This document shows positions 10,701 to 20,237 of a stretch of DNA of 20,352 nt, one piece after another. The notes below the pieces were generated by a model. That model had not been told where the DNA came from and did not search any database. It saw nothing but the letters and a program-made list of their open reading frames with translations. The stretch spans positions 1,746,219-1,766,570 of the forward strand of contig BLXT01000847.1 in the NCBI GenBank assembly GCA_019648995.1, in the 5' to 3' direction. A program made the translations under genes and the position numbers. Every line of letters begins with the position of its first letter. Position 1 is the stretch's first letter. The DNA is from Plakobranchus ocellatus. Its lineage: Eukaryota > Mollusca > Gastropoda > Plakobranchidae.

Positions 10701-13700
10701 AAAATTTGATTCAAATTTTTTTCAACTTCTTGCCCCAAAAATCATAATTTATGTTATTTATGTTTAATAGTGAGATTCTGCATCGAAACAATCCTTGGTT
10801 TGAAACTTGTGAAAGAGTGAAATGCTTGAAAAATTATTTATGTAAACGCAGAGCCATGAAAGTCATTTGAAAGCTTTCTCACTACATTTGCCCCATGGTC
10901 CTTTTTGGATCTAGACTTTTTCTTGAGTAAAATTCTCAAGCATCACCAAGCCATTACAGTTTTTTGCCATATTTACATAACTTGCTTGCCTTGGCATCTT
11001 GCTACATCATAAAAGGTAGGAATTCAGTTTTTAAGGTGAATAATACTCCCCTTCATTTTTTAGGAGACATTATAAATTCGCCAAGACAAAACATCACTCT
11101 GTCATGCTATAGTTTACCTGATGGTAATGAGATCCGACAGTCAACAGGCCTCTTATAGCAGCGTGTACTCTGTGCATAGGAATTGCCCTACAGTTGTCAA
11201 AAATCTTACTAGACACAAAACCCAAAGTCTAAAATACAGTCATGATCAGTATCATTCAAAGGATCTTTTTCTGCTCAAAAAGACACACTAAAAAATCACA
11301 CTCCTAATTGAAGATTCAACAAACTCTTTTTACCTTTTTCCATGATATATATGTAAATTACGAATAATTGTGATTATTTCGTGAGTTTTTTTTATATAAA
11401 ACATTTAAAATAAATGGTTAGATTATTTTAAAGCAATAGGGCGATTTTGGCAGGAGTAAATAGTACATGGTTTTCTGTTTGATGTGTGCAAACGACTTCA
11501 AGTATGATCTTATTTAAATTTTATAAAAAAATTTTTTTTTCTTTTTGTGAAGCTTACAGAAGTGTCAAGATTTCTTTGAAAATGAATAATGAAGCAAATC
11601 AACAACACACCAAATAAAACATTGCCTGTCAACATGACATGATGAAAATACTTTGAAGTTAAAATATTTTGTGCTAACTGTAAAAAGTTATAAAGCCATT
11701 ACAACAGTGCATTTAGTTAATATTTATATTTCTGTAAGACTGTTTTTTGTTCAAACTCTGCATAGTTTTGCCAAAACTAACAGATTAATTAGGCTGTAAT
11801 TGAAAATGCTCAAAGGCTTAGTGAGATTTATCATTGAGTCAGGCAGTTTATAAGATCATGGGGTCACAGCAGTCAGCTAAGCTTGCAACGAAAAGAGCTG
11901 CATCAAACTCCAGTGCTGAAAGGGATAAACTCCTTGAATTACACAAGACCTTGCCATGCCATGGCATCATGCTGTATTCATCGAAATCACTCACCTGGAT
12001 TGTAAATTTCAGCAAGATTTTGTTTCATCTGATTGGGCAAAGGTTTCAACTTATGCAGCTTTTCTGGCTTTCAGCATTTCTTTCTGAGTTCTAGCTCTTC
12101 CTAAATTATAGCTATGATAAACATTTATTTGTGCACTGATGTTATCCTGGATATTTTAGTTTGTATAATACTAACAAGAAAGAATTGAAAGAGTGACAAA
12201 TGGCACTAAATGGAGCAATTTACGTTGCATGTTATAAGTGCTGCCATATAAAGAAAATACAACCAATGATCCTACTTTTAGTTTTATGATGTAACATCTG
12301 TGATGGAACTTCGTTTTAGTTTATCACCAACCTGTTTTTCATATCATATAACTTTTTGTATGTTTTTTCTTGCATGTGAACAGATTTTTTACTTTTATTT
12401 ACTTATTATTTTTGTTTTTTGTTTTTTGCTGCACACATCAATATTTCCTTAAACAAAAAATGTAACCGTTTCAATGAATGAATGATAAAATTGTTTTGAT
12501 ACTTAAAATGACTTTGAATCAGATGCTTATTCTGTTGTTCTACAGTCTAGTCTATTGAAAGTCTAGATCTATGGTCTCACCTATTTATGAGCCAGGGAGA
12601 TTAAGAAGGCAATCTTTGCAATGTGCAGTCCCAATAATTGCTTCAAGTTCTTGTAGTCACTCTAGCCATATAAATCACATAAGTTATTGTCTAATAGAAT
12701 TACGTCCACACAAATTCTATGACAAAATGAAGGCTCTGGTAGCAAACAAAGAATTTTTTTTTAAATCAAAATCTAAACCCTGGTTGAGGAACAACCCATT
12801 TCATTTTAACAAAATTATTTCCAATTGAAATTAAGGTGGGTGTGAGTAATAAACACATGCACAAAACGTGGGACTTGACAATGTCTAGATTAAAATTCAT
12901 TGAGAAGCTTTTCCAATTAGACTAACTGTTGGAATTGAGTTAGTTTTTTTTCTAATTAAGGTTATCTACAATATTAGATAATCATTAGAAAAGACATTGA
13001 AAAGCACTGCCTTCAAAACAGACAATTTTGATTTAATCTGATTTGTTATGTATACATATCCGTCCATAATTTAGATGCACTTAATAATGACCGCTCATCT
13101 TTCATATCGTCCAATGACTTTGGTTTACTATTGAAGCCTCATGCCCCTACTTAATACTTCAATTTTTAATTTTTTTTTTTTGTTTGTTTTCTATCCTTTT
13201 AATTTTCTGTATCTGTATTTATTTATACAGTTTTCTTTTCTGGGTTTTTTTTTTTGTTTTTTGTTTTTTTGTTTTTACCAAGTCATGGATAATGATCCTT
13301 TTTTACCCCCTCCTCAGCCACCTAACCCAGTCACTTCATCACCAAATGTCCCAGGGCCAAGTGGAGCAACTCCACCATCAGCAAATGGGGCACAGAATAT
13401 TTCTTCCCAAGATCAAGAAAAGGTATAGTGTCATTTTCTTATTTACTTATCAAGACATTTTTTTCTTTTCATTTAGCAAGAAAAGTTCTTTTTGGCCAAT
13501 TTGACTTAAGAAGGGTTAAGTTAAATAAGACTTAAATTTGAGTCTATAAGGCTTTTAATTTCAATATGAGAAAGAAAGGCTGATTCTGGTTCCAGCAGAT
13601 GGAATCAATGCAATTGATTCAACTCATGCATATGAATACATGTAACAAGTTTAGGCTAATAAACCAAAACTTTTTTTTTTAAGTAGCCAAAATACTTGGA

Positions 13701-14378
13701 GAACTTAAATTTAATTTTTTTTTTAAATTAAAAAAAAACAAAATTTTCCTGAAAAAAGAGGCACTCAATCCAAATGTTCACAGGACGTGGGATTTACAAA
13801 AATATTTTTTGTAGGGGGAAGGTGGGTTACCCAAGGGTGATTTTTTTTTTTTTTTTTAATTTTATGATGTGAAATATACATTTTAAATTGTTACCAATTA
13901 AATGTTGTGGTCATAAGGTTGCCATGTTTATGGCTTTCACCTTGAATTTCAATGAGCAAATTATGTAATACTCAAAATATCTCCTCCTACGACAGTGGAA
14001 GTTTACATCTTTTGAAACTTTAGTGATATATTTTTTTAAAAAGATTTTTTAAAAAATATCATGAACTATTTTTTCATATAACTTTTTATATTCTATGGAT
14101 ACTTCTGCAAACATTTTTTCTCTTTCCAGACACAACAATATATATATATTAAAAAAGATACAAGCAAGGTCTTTTTTTTTATAGAAAAAGCATAATTTAA
14201 TAACATTTGTGGTTTTACTTGTTTTACTGTTCATGTAATTTCTTCTTTTTCTTTGATTTTTTACCAGGCTGCCCTCATCATGCAGGTTCTGCAGCTTACA
14301 GATGAACAGATTGCTCTTCTCCCTCCTGAGCAACGTCAAAGTATTCTTATTCTCAAGGAGCAAATTAAGAGTGGATGA
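1548..14378 (+). CDS. CSTF2: Cleavage stimulation factor subunit 2 (CstF-64), 5'-partial, nine exons
   Basis: Nuclear RNA-binding subunit of CstF, which binds U/GU-rich elements downstream of the poly(A) signal and helps position cleavage and polyadenylation; partners in known homologs are CstF-77, symplekin and Pcf11/PC4. Join: 1548-1752, 2859-2966, 3568-3687, 5215-5280, 5735-5783, 8590-8682, 9931-10044, 13283-13422, 14268-14378. This gives 334 residues and a TGA stop. All introns are GT-AG and phases agree, provided exon 9931 uses the donor at 10045. Domains seen: second half of the RRM with RNP1 KGYGFCEY (residues 11-18), hinge (about 69-150), Pro/Gly/Met-rich linker, and C-terminal helical domain starting [11 protein letters not shown]. 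The start and the RNP2 half of the RRM lie upstream. With roughly 45-50 missing residues the whole protein would be about 380, much shorter than human (577); the long Gly/Arg-rich and MEAR-type repeat region is absent. The CSTF2 identity is very secure; exact exon edges are by eye. Confidence 0.95.
1753..2858 (+). other. CSTF2 intron
   Basis: About 1.1 kb of AT-rich sequence with A/T homopolymers. An 87-codon open stretch near 1858-2121 has no recognisable domain and no matching splice context. I see nothing else. Confidence 0.8.
2859..2966 (+). CDS. CSTF2: CSTF2 exon: start of hinge domain
   Basis: Acceptor TTTTCTATCTGCAG before 2859; donor AAG|GTAGGA after 2966. Encodes 36 residues, [20 protein letters not shown] and on to MFELMKQMK, phase 0 at both ends. 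SPYGE and the [14 protein letters not shown] helix are hallmarks of the CstF-64 hinge, which binds CstF-77 and, in a competing complex, symplekin. Confidence 0.96.
2967..3567 (+). other. CSTF2 intron
   Basis: About 0.6 kb between the two hinge exons. I see no further features. Confidence 0.85.
3568..3687 (+). CDS. CSTF2: CSTF2 exon: hinge core
   Basis: Acceptor TTTGTTTCACCAG before 3568; donor ATG|GTAACT after 3687. Encodes 40 residues beginning [20 protein letters not shown], phase 0 at both ends. This is the most conserved part of the hinge; the human counterpart reads [20 protein letters not shown], so only a few positions differ. Confidence 0.97.
3688..5214 (+). other. CSTF2 intron with two GC-richer patches
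   Basis: About 1.5 kb. Most is AT-rich. Patches at about 3960-4080 and 4840-4925 are clearly richer in G+C than their surroundings. The second holds the 17-base inverted repeat at 4885-4901. Neither patch carries a recognisable ORF or RNA gene; old repeat copies or regulatory elements are both possible. Confidence 0.75.
4885..4901. repeat. Short palindrome CTGTGACC-T-GGTCACAG
   Basis: Perfect 8-base arms around a single T. It contains TGACC and GGTCA in everted order, with a further GGTCA-type half site upstream (AGGGTCAG at about 4867-4874). Nuclear receptors bind such half sites, but function here is only a possibility. Confidence 0.5.
5215..5280 (+). CDS. CSTF2: CSTF2 exon: end of hinge, start of linker
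   Basis: Acceptor TTTTGTTTTCTCTCATAG before 5215; donor AGG|GTAAGT after 5280, a perfect consensus. Encodes 22 residues, [20 protein letters not shown] then PR, phase 0 at both ends. [10 protein letters not shown] aligns with the vertebrate KILHRQTNIP that closes the hinge. Confidence 0.93.
5281..5734 (+). other. CSTF2 intron
   Basis: About 450 bases. An open stretch near 5391-5609 has no identifiable product and is not needed for frame continuity. I see nothing else. Confidence 0.8.
5735..5783 (+). CDS. CSTF2: CSTF2 exon: linker micro-segment
   Basis: Acceptor TTTTGATTCTTTTAG before 5735; donor CCAG|GTAAAT after 5783. A 49-base exon coding for [16 protein letters not shown] plus the first base of a Gly codon (phase 1). 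It belongs to the low-complexity Pro/Met/Gly linker, which varies between species. It is supported by good splice sites and by phase agreement with the exon at 8590, not by sequence conservation. Confidence 0.88.
6085..7436. mobile_element. Possible TA-flanked inverted-repeat element (unconfirmed)
   Basis: Left end TA then TGGGGTGTTCCACAAACA (6087-6104). Right end, read inward on the minus strand, AGGCGTGTTCCACAAACA (7434-7417) followed outside by TA. The 18-base ends match at 16 positions, 14 of them consecutive. A 1.35-kb length, TA flanks and a GGTGTTCC-like end recall Tc1/mariner elements. The interior (about 6350-7130) also has visibly more CpG than the surrounding intron. Against it: no transposase motif is visible, and a 14-base inverted match in an AT-rich window of this size could occur by chance. 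Confidence 0.3.
7071..7107. repeat. Two overlapping perfect hairpins
   Basis: TTGTGCTTCG (7071-7080), loop TGA, CGAAGCACAA (7084-7093). Then AAGACGC (7092-7098), 2-base spacer, GCGTCTT (7101-7107). The two stems overlap by two bases. They lie inside the candidate element and may be an internal structure or an end of a nested repeat. Confidence 0.55.
8590..8682 (+). CDS. CSTF2: CSTF2 exon: Pro/Met-rich linker
   Basis: Acceptor CTCTATTATCAACAG before 8590; donor CCAG|GTGAGA after 8682. Completes a Gly codon, then encodes 30 residues including [20 protein letters not shown] and a run of three Met, and ends with one base of the next Gly codon. Phase 1 at both ends, so it could be skipped without a frameshift. 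Confidence 0.9.
8683..9930 (+). other. CSTF2 intron with internal duplication
   Basis: About 1.25 kb. AT-rich, with T runs and the diverged direct repeat listed separately. I see no exon or RNA gene. Confidence 0.8.
8949..9313. repeat. Diverged direct repeat, 253-base offset
   Basis: Copy 1 at about 8949-9061 and copy 2 at about 9202-9313. Shared blocks at a constant offset of 253 bases include CACAATGAAATAAGAT, ATTGTCCA, and TTTTAATTGATAGG near the right end. The TTTAGGG motif in the middle is also shared. The two copies have clearly diverged, so the duplication is old. The unit is unknown. Confidence 0.7.
9931..10044 (+). CDS. CSTF2: CSTF2 exon: Gly/Pro/Ser linker, tandem 3' end
   Basis: Strong acceptor: a long T run then CCAG before 9931. 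Completes Gly, then [20 protein letters not shown] and on to SRPGPVPV. Two overlapping donors lie in CCG|GTAT|GTAAAT. Using the second (exon end 10044) leaves one base, T, which joins the TC at 13283-13284 to make TTC (Phe) and keeps MDNDPF and the C-terminal domain in frame. Using the first (exon end 10040) ends in phase 0 and shifts the next exon. I chose 10044 for frame continuity; the 10041 donor looks closer to consensus. Confidence 0.8.
10045..13282 (+). other. CSTF2 intron (3.2 kb), largest in window
   Basis: Mostly AT-rich. A good acceptor-like site (TTCCTTTCTGTGCAG) sits before 10214, but every donor-like GT I checked in the following ORF gives a phase that fails to join 13283. Open stretches at 11834-12094 and 12571-12828 have no recognisable product. 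The intron ends in an unusually long T-rich tract (13166-13277). Confidence 0.75.
13283..13422 (+). CDS. CSTF2: CSTF2 exon: Pro-rich linker before the CTD
   Basis: Acceptor is a very long T-rich tract ending TTTTTACCAAG before 13283; donor AAG|GTATAG after 13422. Reads (TTC) then [15 protein letters not shown] and on to ISSQDQEK. The final SQDQEK joins [10 protein letters not shown] in the last exon, matching the [15 protein letters not shown] of vertebrates, which fixes the frame at the 3' end. The acceptor dinucleotide is AAG rather than the favoured CAG or TAG. An additional small exon between 10045 and 13282 cannot be excluded. Confidence 0.88.
13423..14267 (+). other. CSTF2 intron
   Basis: About 0.85 kb with several long T/A runs. 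A 153-codon minus-strand open frame (14049-14510) overlaps the last exon antisense and has no recognisable content. Confidence 0.8.
14268..14378 (+). CDS. CSTF2: CSTF2 terminal coding exon: C-terminal domain
   Basis: Acceptor TTTTCTTTGATTTTTTACCAG before 14268. Encodes 36 residues from [20 protein letters not shown] to KEQIKSG and the stop TGA at 14376-14378. This is the three-helix C-terminal domain that in homologs contacts Pcf11 and PC4. It ends a few residues earlier than vertebrate proteins (KEQIQKSTGAP). Confidence 0.97.
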   Translation, partial: AALIMQVLQLTDEQIALLPPEQRQSILILKEQIKSG

Positions 14379-14887
14379 ATTAGTTGAAGCAGCAAGCGAG
14401 AAAATCTTTAGTGTTGGATGGTTAGCATTTATTTTTAATAATATATAGAAATGGCAAAAAAAAACTTGCCAACCATTCCAAGAAAATGCAAGAAATATTT
14501 TACAAGCCATAATTCCACATTATGTTTTTGAGACCAATATCAGTTCAAAAATATGATTTTGGTCACTTTTTTGTAAGAACAATTTAGACTATTTTTCACT
14601 TTCCTTTGTCCTAAACTTTTTTTGCTTCTTTCTTTTTTCGTCTTTTTAGTAGAAGTGGAAGTGGTTTGTTTTGTAACAATATGCTTTTGGCTGATACAAC
14701 TTCTATCAATACAAGAATTTTTTCTCTAAAGTTAGATATATTTTTTATTTTGCTTTTCGACATTTCAAACATTTTGTAGTTTTAAAGATTTGCCCACTTT
14801 AGACCCATATCCAATGTTTGCTTTCTTTTCTCCAAACTATTGTTTCCACATTACTTTGCAGTAGTGCTATTACAGTCACTTGCAAAT

Positions 14888-14893
14888 AATAAA
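14888..14893 (+). promoter_or_regulatory. Proximal poly(A) signal AATAAA
   Basis: AATAAA about 510 bases past the stop codon. A 21-base T run (14919-14939) starts about 25 bases downstream, the sort of U-rich element that CstF-64 itself binds. Use of the site is inferred. Confidence 0.5.
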
Positions 14894-16448
14894 AAAGCTA
14901 ACATACTCCATATTGGCCTTTTTTTTTTTTTTTTTTTTTGAAATTTTTAAAGCAAAATTGTGGTTATTATGTTTGGATGTGATGATAGGCTAGAACTGTT
15001 ATTTTATGTCTCACTGAACACGGCATACCAGCTATGATGGCTTTTAAGTTTTATGGAGTTCTTGAGATTGTCACCTTTCACAAATTTATATGTATCTATA
15101 TGTAGACCTACTGAATTTTTCACACTAGGCTATAGGATCCATGGTTAGATTAAAAATTGCTTTGGCCAAACAAGTTCATTAAACTGTAAAGAGTTTACAC
15201 TAGATCAAGATCTACTCATAATATACCCGTATACTGATATCTAGTATACATTTAATTATAATCTTTCATGAGTTGCTCTCACAGCAGTGTATTGGCCAAG
15301 AATCTGGATTATGAAGACGAGTAACATCAATCAGGACAAGAAAAAAATTTAAGTTGCCTGCCAAAAGTCAAATCTAAGGCGTAGATTTAATGATGGTAAA
15401 GATCTACTGTCTTGCAATCTTAAAGCCATCCAAGGAGGATTATTTCACAGAATTTGCAGGTCTAAGTAGAGGCGGATTGAGCTAATCTTCTTTTCTCTGA
15501 GGTTATTTAATTTTTTTTTTAATTATCAGCATTCAATAAATTATAAATGCCCTTGAACAAACCAAAATAGGGCATAAAATTGTATTTCAAGGATATCTAC
15601 ATTGCCATTTAATTTTTTAATAAGCAGTTTTTATTTGAAGAATCCTCATTAAAATGACCATGATTTTGTTTGCTCAAATAGTCTAGAATCGTGTAAATTT
15701 AGTGAATCAAGTTAAGCTGTGTTGCAACACAAATATAAATGAAGGCCCCTGTTATGTTTTTCATTTCATGGGCCGTTTTTAATTTCAATTTTTTCAAAAA
15801 ATTTATTTGGTCTTCTGCATTATGAACATTTTTTTTGTCAAATTCGTATTAGTATTAAAATCCTACAGTTTAAATTCTCACATTATTTTACATCGCACAA
15901 GTAAGTCAGGCTATCCTTATGCAGAGGAGTCTTACATTGTTACTTTTTATGTGTGTTTGCTTTTACAATTTAAGGCTATAGTATTATTTGGTGCACCTGC
16001 ATTCAAGCAAGCACAAATTATGTAATAAAATAATAACGTGGTTTACATTTAGAGTCTCAGATTACAGGTTTTGGCTCTTAGGATTACAGCTTTTGGTGTC
16101 TCTAGGTTGGCAGCTGTGTAATACTCATAATAAAGAGGGAATTGTTGTTACACATTAAGAAGTAGCAACAGTCTAGTTTCTATTTATACCAACAAAAATT
16201 TTCTTTTTCTTTGTAGCTGTCTTATTAATAAATGAGCTGTAAAAAAAAAGAAACAATTTCTATTTATGTTATTCAAACTTGGTAAATGAAATGTAAGTTA
16301 TATTTTTTCTTTCCATGTTTTTATATAGTCACGACAGTTCATAAAAATTGCTTTTCACGTATTGGTAAAAAAAAAAAAACGCCAATATTTCCCAGGATTG
16401 AATTGTTCTTTACAATTTATGTTGCTTAATTGTTTGGTCAAATTGTAT

Positions 16449-16462
16449 AATAAAGAAATAAA
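16449..16462 (+). promoter_or_regulatory. Distal tandem poly(A) signals
   Basis: Two AATAAA hexamers at 16449-16454 and 16457-16462, followed by TTTCATGTTCATAAAAG and then a T14 run (16481-16494). Signal, likely cleavage zone and U-rich downstream element have textbook spacing, making this the best 3'-end site in the window. Confidence 0.6.
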
Positions 16463-16499
16463 GTTTCATGTTCATAAAAGTTTTTTTTTTTTTTAATTT

Positions 16500-18356
16500 T
16501 AAATTCTTCCAAAAACAAATCTTTTCAAATCATAAAGAGATTTCAAGTAGGCATGCCTGAATTCATATTACAATTTTGCTTCATCAATTTCGCCACTGGT
16601 GGAAGAGGAGTCGTCAAGTTACAATCATTTTTAAGTCATCAAAGGCACAGATGACAGTTGAGTTATTTCGCACAGCCAGAAGGACTTCAATAGTTCAGTA
16701 GTAATAACGAAACAAAACAAAAAAAGTTTATCGACTTGAAGGAAAATGCTAACAACATGGAGGATGGGTCTTTGCTGCACATAAATCAGTTCAACATTGT
16801 CACAAAAATTCTTTTAATGTATAAATAGACAAACCTGAATGACTCCATATGTTGAAACTCCAAAGAAATATTAATTAATGTGATTATTTAGGCAGGAAAA
16901 CAGCAGTAATTGATAATAGCAAACAAGGTAAATAGATGCTCCAGATCTAAAATAAAATCTTGAACAATAATAATGTATATGAACTTAAAATCAGCTCATG
17001 ATACACTTGATTGACCAAAGTGTCCAGTTCAGCCATAACAAGCTCTTCAAATTTCTTGTCAACTCTTGAAAAAACTCACTTCATCACAAGCTCGCTCATT
17101 TTCTACCAGGACCAGCCTATTTTTATATATAATTATAAATACTGGCTTTATTGTCCTGAAAATAGGAGAATTGCTTTGCACGATACAGTTAAAAGATTTA
17201 GCACAACACTGCCCGTGACCATGAATTCTTTTTAAAAAAAATTATTCCGAATTCAGCTGAATATGAAAAGAAAATTTTATTTATTCAAATCAAGAACAAT
17301 TTCAGAACGGCAAGGTATCTCTCAGTAGGTCTAAAAGTTCATATCAGCGGCCTAGCTTTCACTTCAGTTATCTCCAACAATCTCACAGCACTCTCTTTTA
17401 TACCCACCACCCACAGCTTCAAGAAAATACCAGTTCTGCAATACAGAGGCTAATTTAGTCAATATTGTAGTACAAAGAACCCACGCAAGAAAAATCTAGA
17501 ATAACCGACTTACTTATGTAATATTGTAATCAAGGTTAACCAAATATAGACCAATCAAATACTCTCATTTATTCTCTCCTTAAAACGTAAACACCAAAAA
17601 CGTATCTCTTTTCTAGGAACCTATCTCAAAACTTTTTGTAAATAATGTTATCGCATCTTTAAGAACTTTGTAGAAACCTTTAGATCTAAAAAGGCAAACA
17701 AAGCTAAAATGATAATAATAATAATAAACTAAAATAGGCTGAGTTGGAATAATTACTAAATATTACAATTACACGTGAACTAGGCAAGATCATTTTAAAA
17801 TTAATATAATAATTATTAATACAATTTTACCATCACACTACCAAGGGGTAACTCAAACTGATATACTACATTAAACAGCCCTGAAGGGCCTAATTGTTCA
17901 ACCAGCTAACTGCAAGTGCAAATTAGTTAGAGGCCAAAGAGACAAATTCAGTCTTCGACCTCGCTGTGGTGTCTTATAACTAGTAAAAGGGCTCATTCTC
18001 CCAACGCATAATTCTCCATTCATGCTTATGCCTTTCATACACACACCCATTCAACCATAATACAATTTGACTTTTTTTTAATACCTCGATACGCTCGCAC
18101 TTTATGTTTACAAGTTGGTGCTTGCAACTTCACACCCTTACTAACTGGGCCAAATGAAGAGATATCGTCAGACCTACCTGTCACTTTCATTTTTTTTCTA
18201 CAATCTGCTTCTTGAAAGTGACAGGCCTGTTAAGCATCTTTGACACTAAGTTTTGACCAAAAAAACGACCACGCTTATCGAAGCCAACAGTGTTTGACCA
18301 TTTGTGGGTTAGTGTATACTGTATAGGCAACAGGCCCTACGCTTTTTAAATGGTAG
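16500..18356. other. Intergenic, no gene recognised
   Basis: AT-rich sequence past the distal poly(A) site. A short (ATA)n run lies at about 17712-17727, and an 8-base TAGATCTA at about 17681. A 74-codon open stretch at 17011-17235 has no identifiable product. The 18177-18225 inverted repeat is listed separately. Confidence 0.6.
18177..18225. repeat. 13-bp perfect inverted repeat, 23-base loop
   Basis: CCTGTCACTTTCA at 18177-18189 and its exact reverse complement at 18213-18225. The right arm runs into a 10-base palindrome ACAGGCCTGT (18221-18230). It could form a stem-loop in RNA from either strand. Confidence 0.6.
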
Positions 18357-18402
18357 ACTAGAACTGGTCAACTTCCAGCCACCAACAGCCAAAAGAAGCG
18401 CA

Positions 18403-18510
18403 TTATCGTAACATTTCCTTTGGTCCAGCAGCATTTTTCATACTTGTGTAGAGACTGGGTGGCTTGGTATGATTTATCTTATAGTCTCCTGGAGAGCTGG
18501 GAAAGACTTC
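18403..18510 (-). other. Candidate minus-strand terminal exon (weak)
   Basis: Minus strand: after CATAATAG (acceptor-like, exon start 18510), or after GTCTTTCCCAG (exon start 18496), an open frame reads EVFPSSPGDYKINHTKPPSL and ends GPKEMLR plus TAA at 18403-18405. The Pro/Gly-rich content looks protein-like and SPGDY resembles repeats of sperm-tail/axonemal PG-rich proteins, but I cannot name it or find upstream exons. The + strand is also open over 18357-18527 (56 codons, three Trp), so either reading may be chance. Confidence 0.2.
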
Positions 18511-18527
18511 CTATTATGCAATCATAG

Positions 18528-19808
<1,281 letters not shown>

Positions 19809-19810
19809 TC

Positions 19811-20090
19811 ATGAGAGGTCCACAAAAGCACTTTGACCGTTACACCGATAAAAGAAATAAGTTCAACAAAAGTAATTCATTTATTCTCTCTTTTAATCCA
19901 CAAGATCTTGTTACAAAGTAGTAAGCCTAAAATATGTTTAAGACTGCGACAACATTGCTTTGGAAATTTATTCAAATTCTTTCGTCATCCGGATATTTAT
20001 CAGTTTCCATACTCGATGATCACTGAGAGCTCCAGGCCCTTGGGATCCAACAAAATCTATTCTCCGGTTATTGAAAAGCAACTAGTATGT
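19811..20090. other. Intergenic, no gene recognised
   Basis: An open frame spans 19833-20228 (131 codons) but has no recognisable domain and runs into the SINE-like segment, so I do not call it a gene. Confidence 0.5.
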
Positions 20091-20237
20091 GCCAGGATGT
20101 TCGCTAGTTCTTGTGAGATTGAGAGTCTCAATAAAGGATCCGTGGTTCAAATCCTAAAGAAAGCCAGTTGCATGGTATTATCTTTCACAACCGCTGACGC
20201 AGGAATACGCATTTCAAAGAAAAATTAAAAAAAAACA
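20091..20237 (+). mobile_element. Probable tRNA-Leu-related SINE
   Basis: Begins GCCAGGATG, like the 5' end of many animal tRNA-Leu genes. An anticodon arm follows: stem TGAGA (20114-20118), 7-base loop TTGAGAG with T33 and anticodon GAG, stem TCTCA (20126-20130). Then CGTGGTTCAAATCC, whose 20144-20154 part is an exact RNA polymerase III B box (GGTTCAAATCC). The D arm is about 5 bases short and the T and acceptor stems do not pair, so it is not a working tRNA. A body of about 60 bases and an A-rich tail (20216-20237) complete a SINE-like layout. Possible imperfect target duplications flank it (AAAAGCAACT and AAAAACAACT). Confidence 0.45.

Larger units (their letters stand above)
14379..16480 (+). 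other. CSTF2: CSTF2 3' UTR (inferred, up to about 2.1 kb)
   Basis: Non-coding AT-rich sequence from the stop codon to the distal poly(A) signal pair. Besides the sites listed separately, AATAAA also occurs at 15535, 16024 and 16129 without an equally clear U-rich downstream tract. No further exon is recognisable. The end depends on which signal is used: about 14.9 kb (proximal) or 16.48 kb (distal). Confidence 0.6.

Noticed and set aside
11834..12094. 86-codon open frame starting [20 protein letters not shown]
   Set aside because: Polar start looks protein-like, but I know no matching family and see no fitting splice sites.
14049..14510. 153-codon minus-strand open frame
   Set aside because: It lies antisense across the last CSTF2 exon and flanking A/T runs, is low-complexity (Lys/Asn/Ile/Phe), and has no recognisable domain.
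16568..16615. Minus-strand acidic tail DDSSSTSGEIDEAKL plus TAA, as the end of a convergent gene
   Set aside because: An in-frame TAA sits two codons upstream with no AG acceptor between, so it cannot be joined to an upstream exon as it stands.
19833..20228. 131-codon open frame
   Set aside because: No known motif, runs into the SINE-like segment, and has no promoter or splice context.
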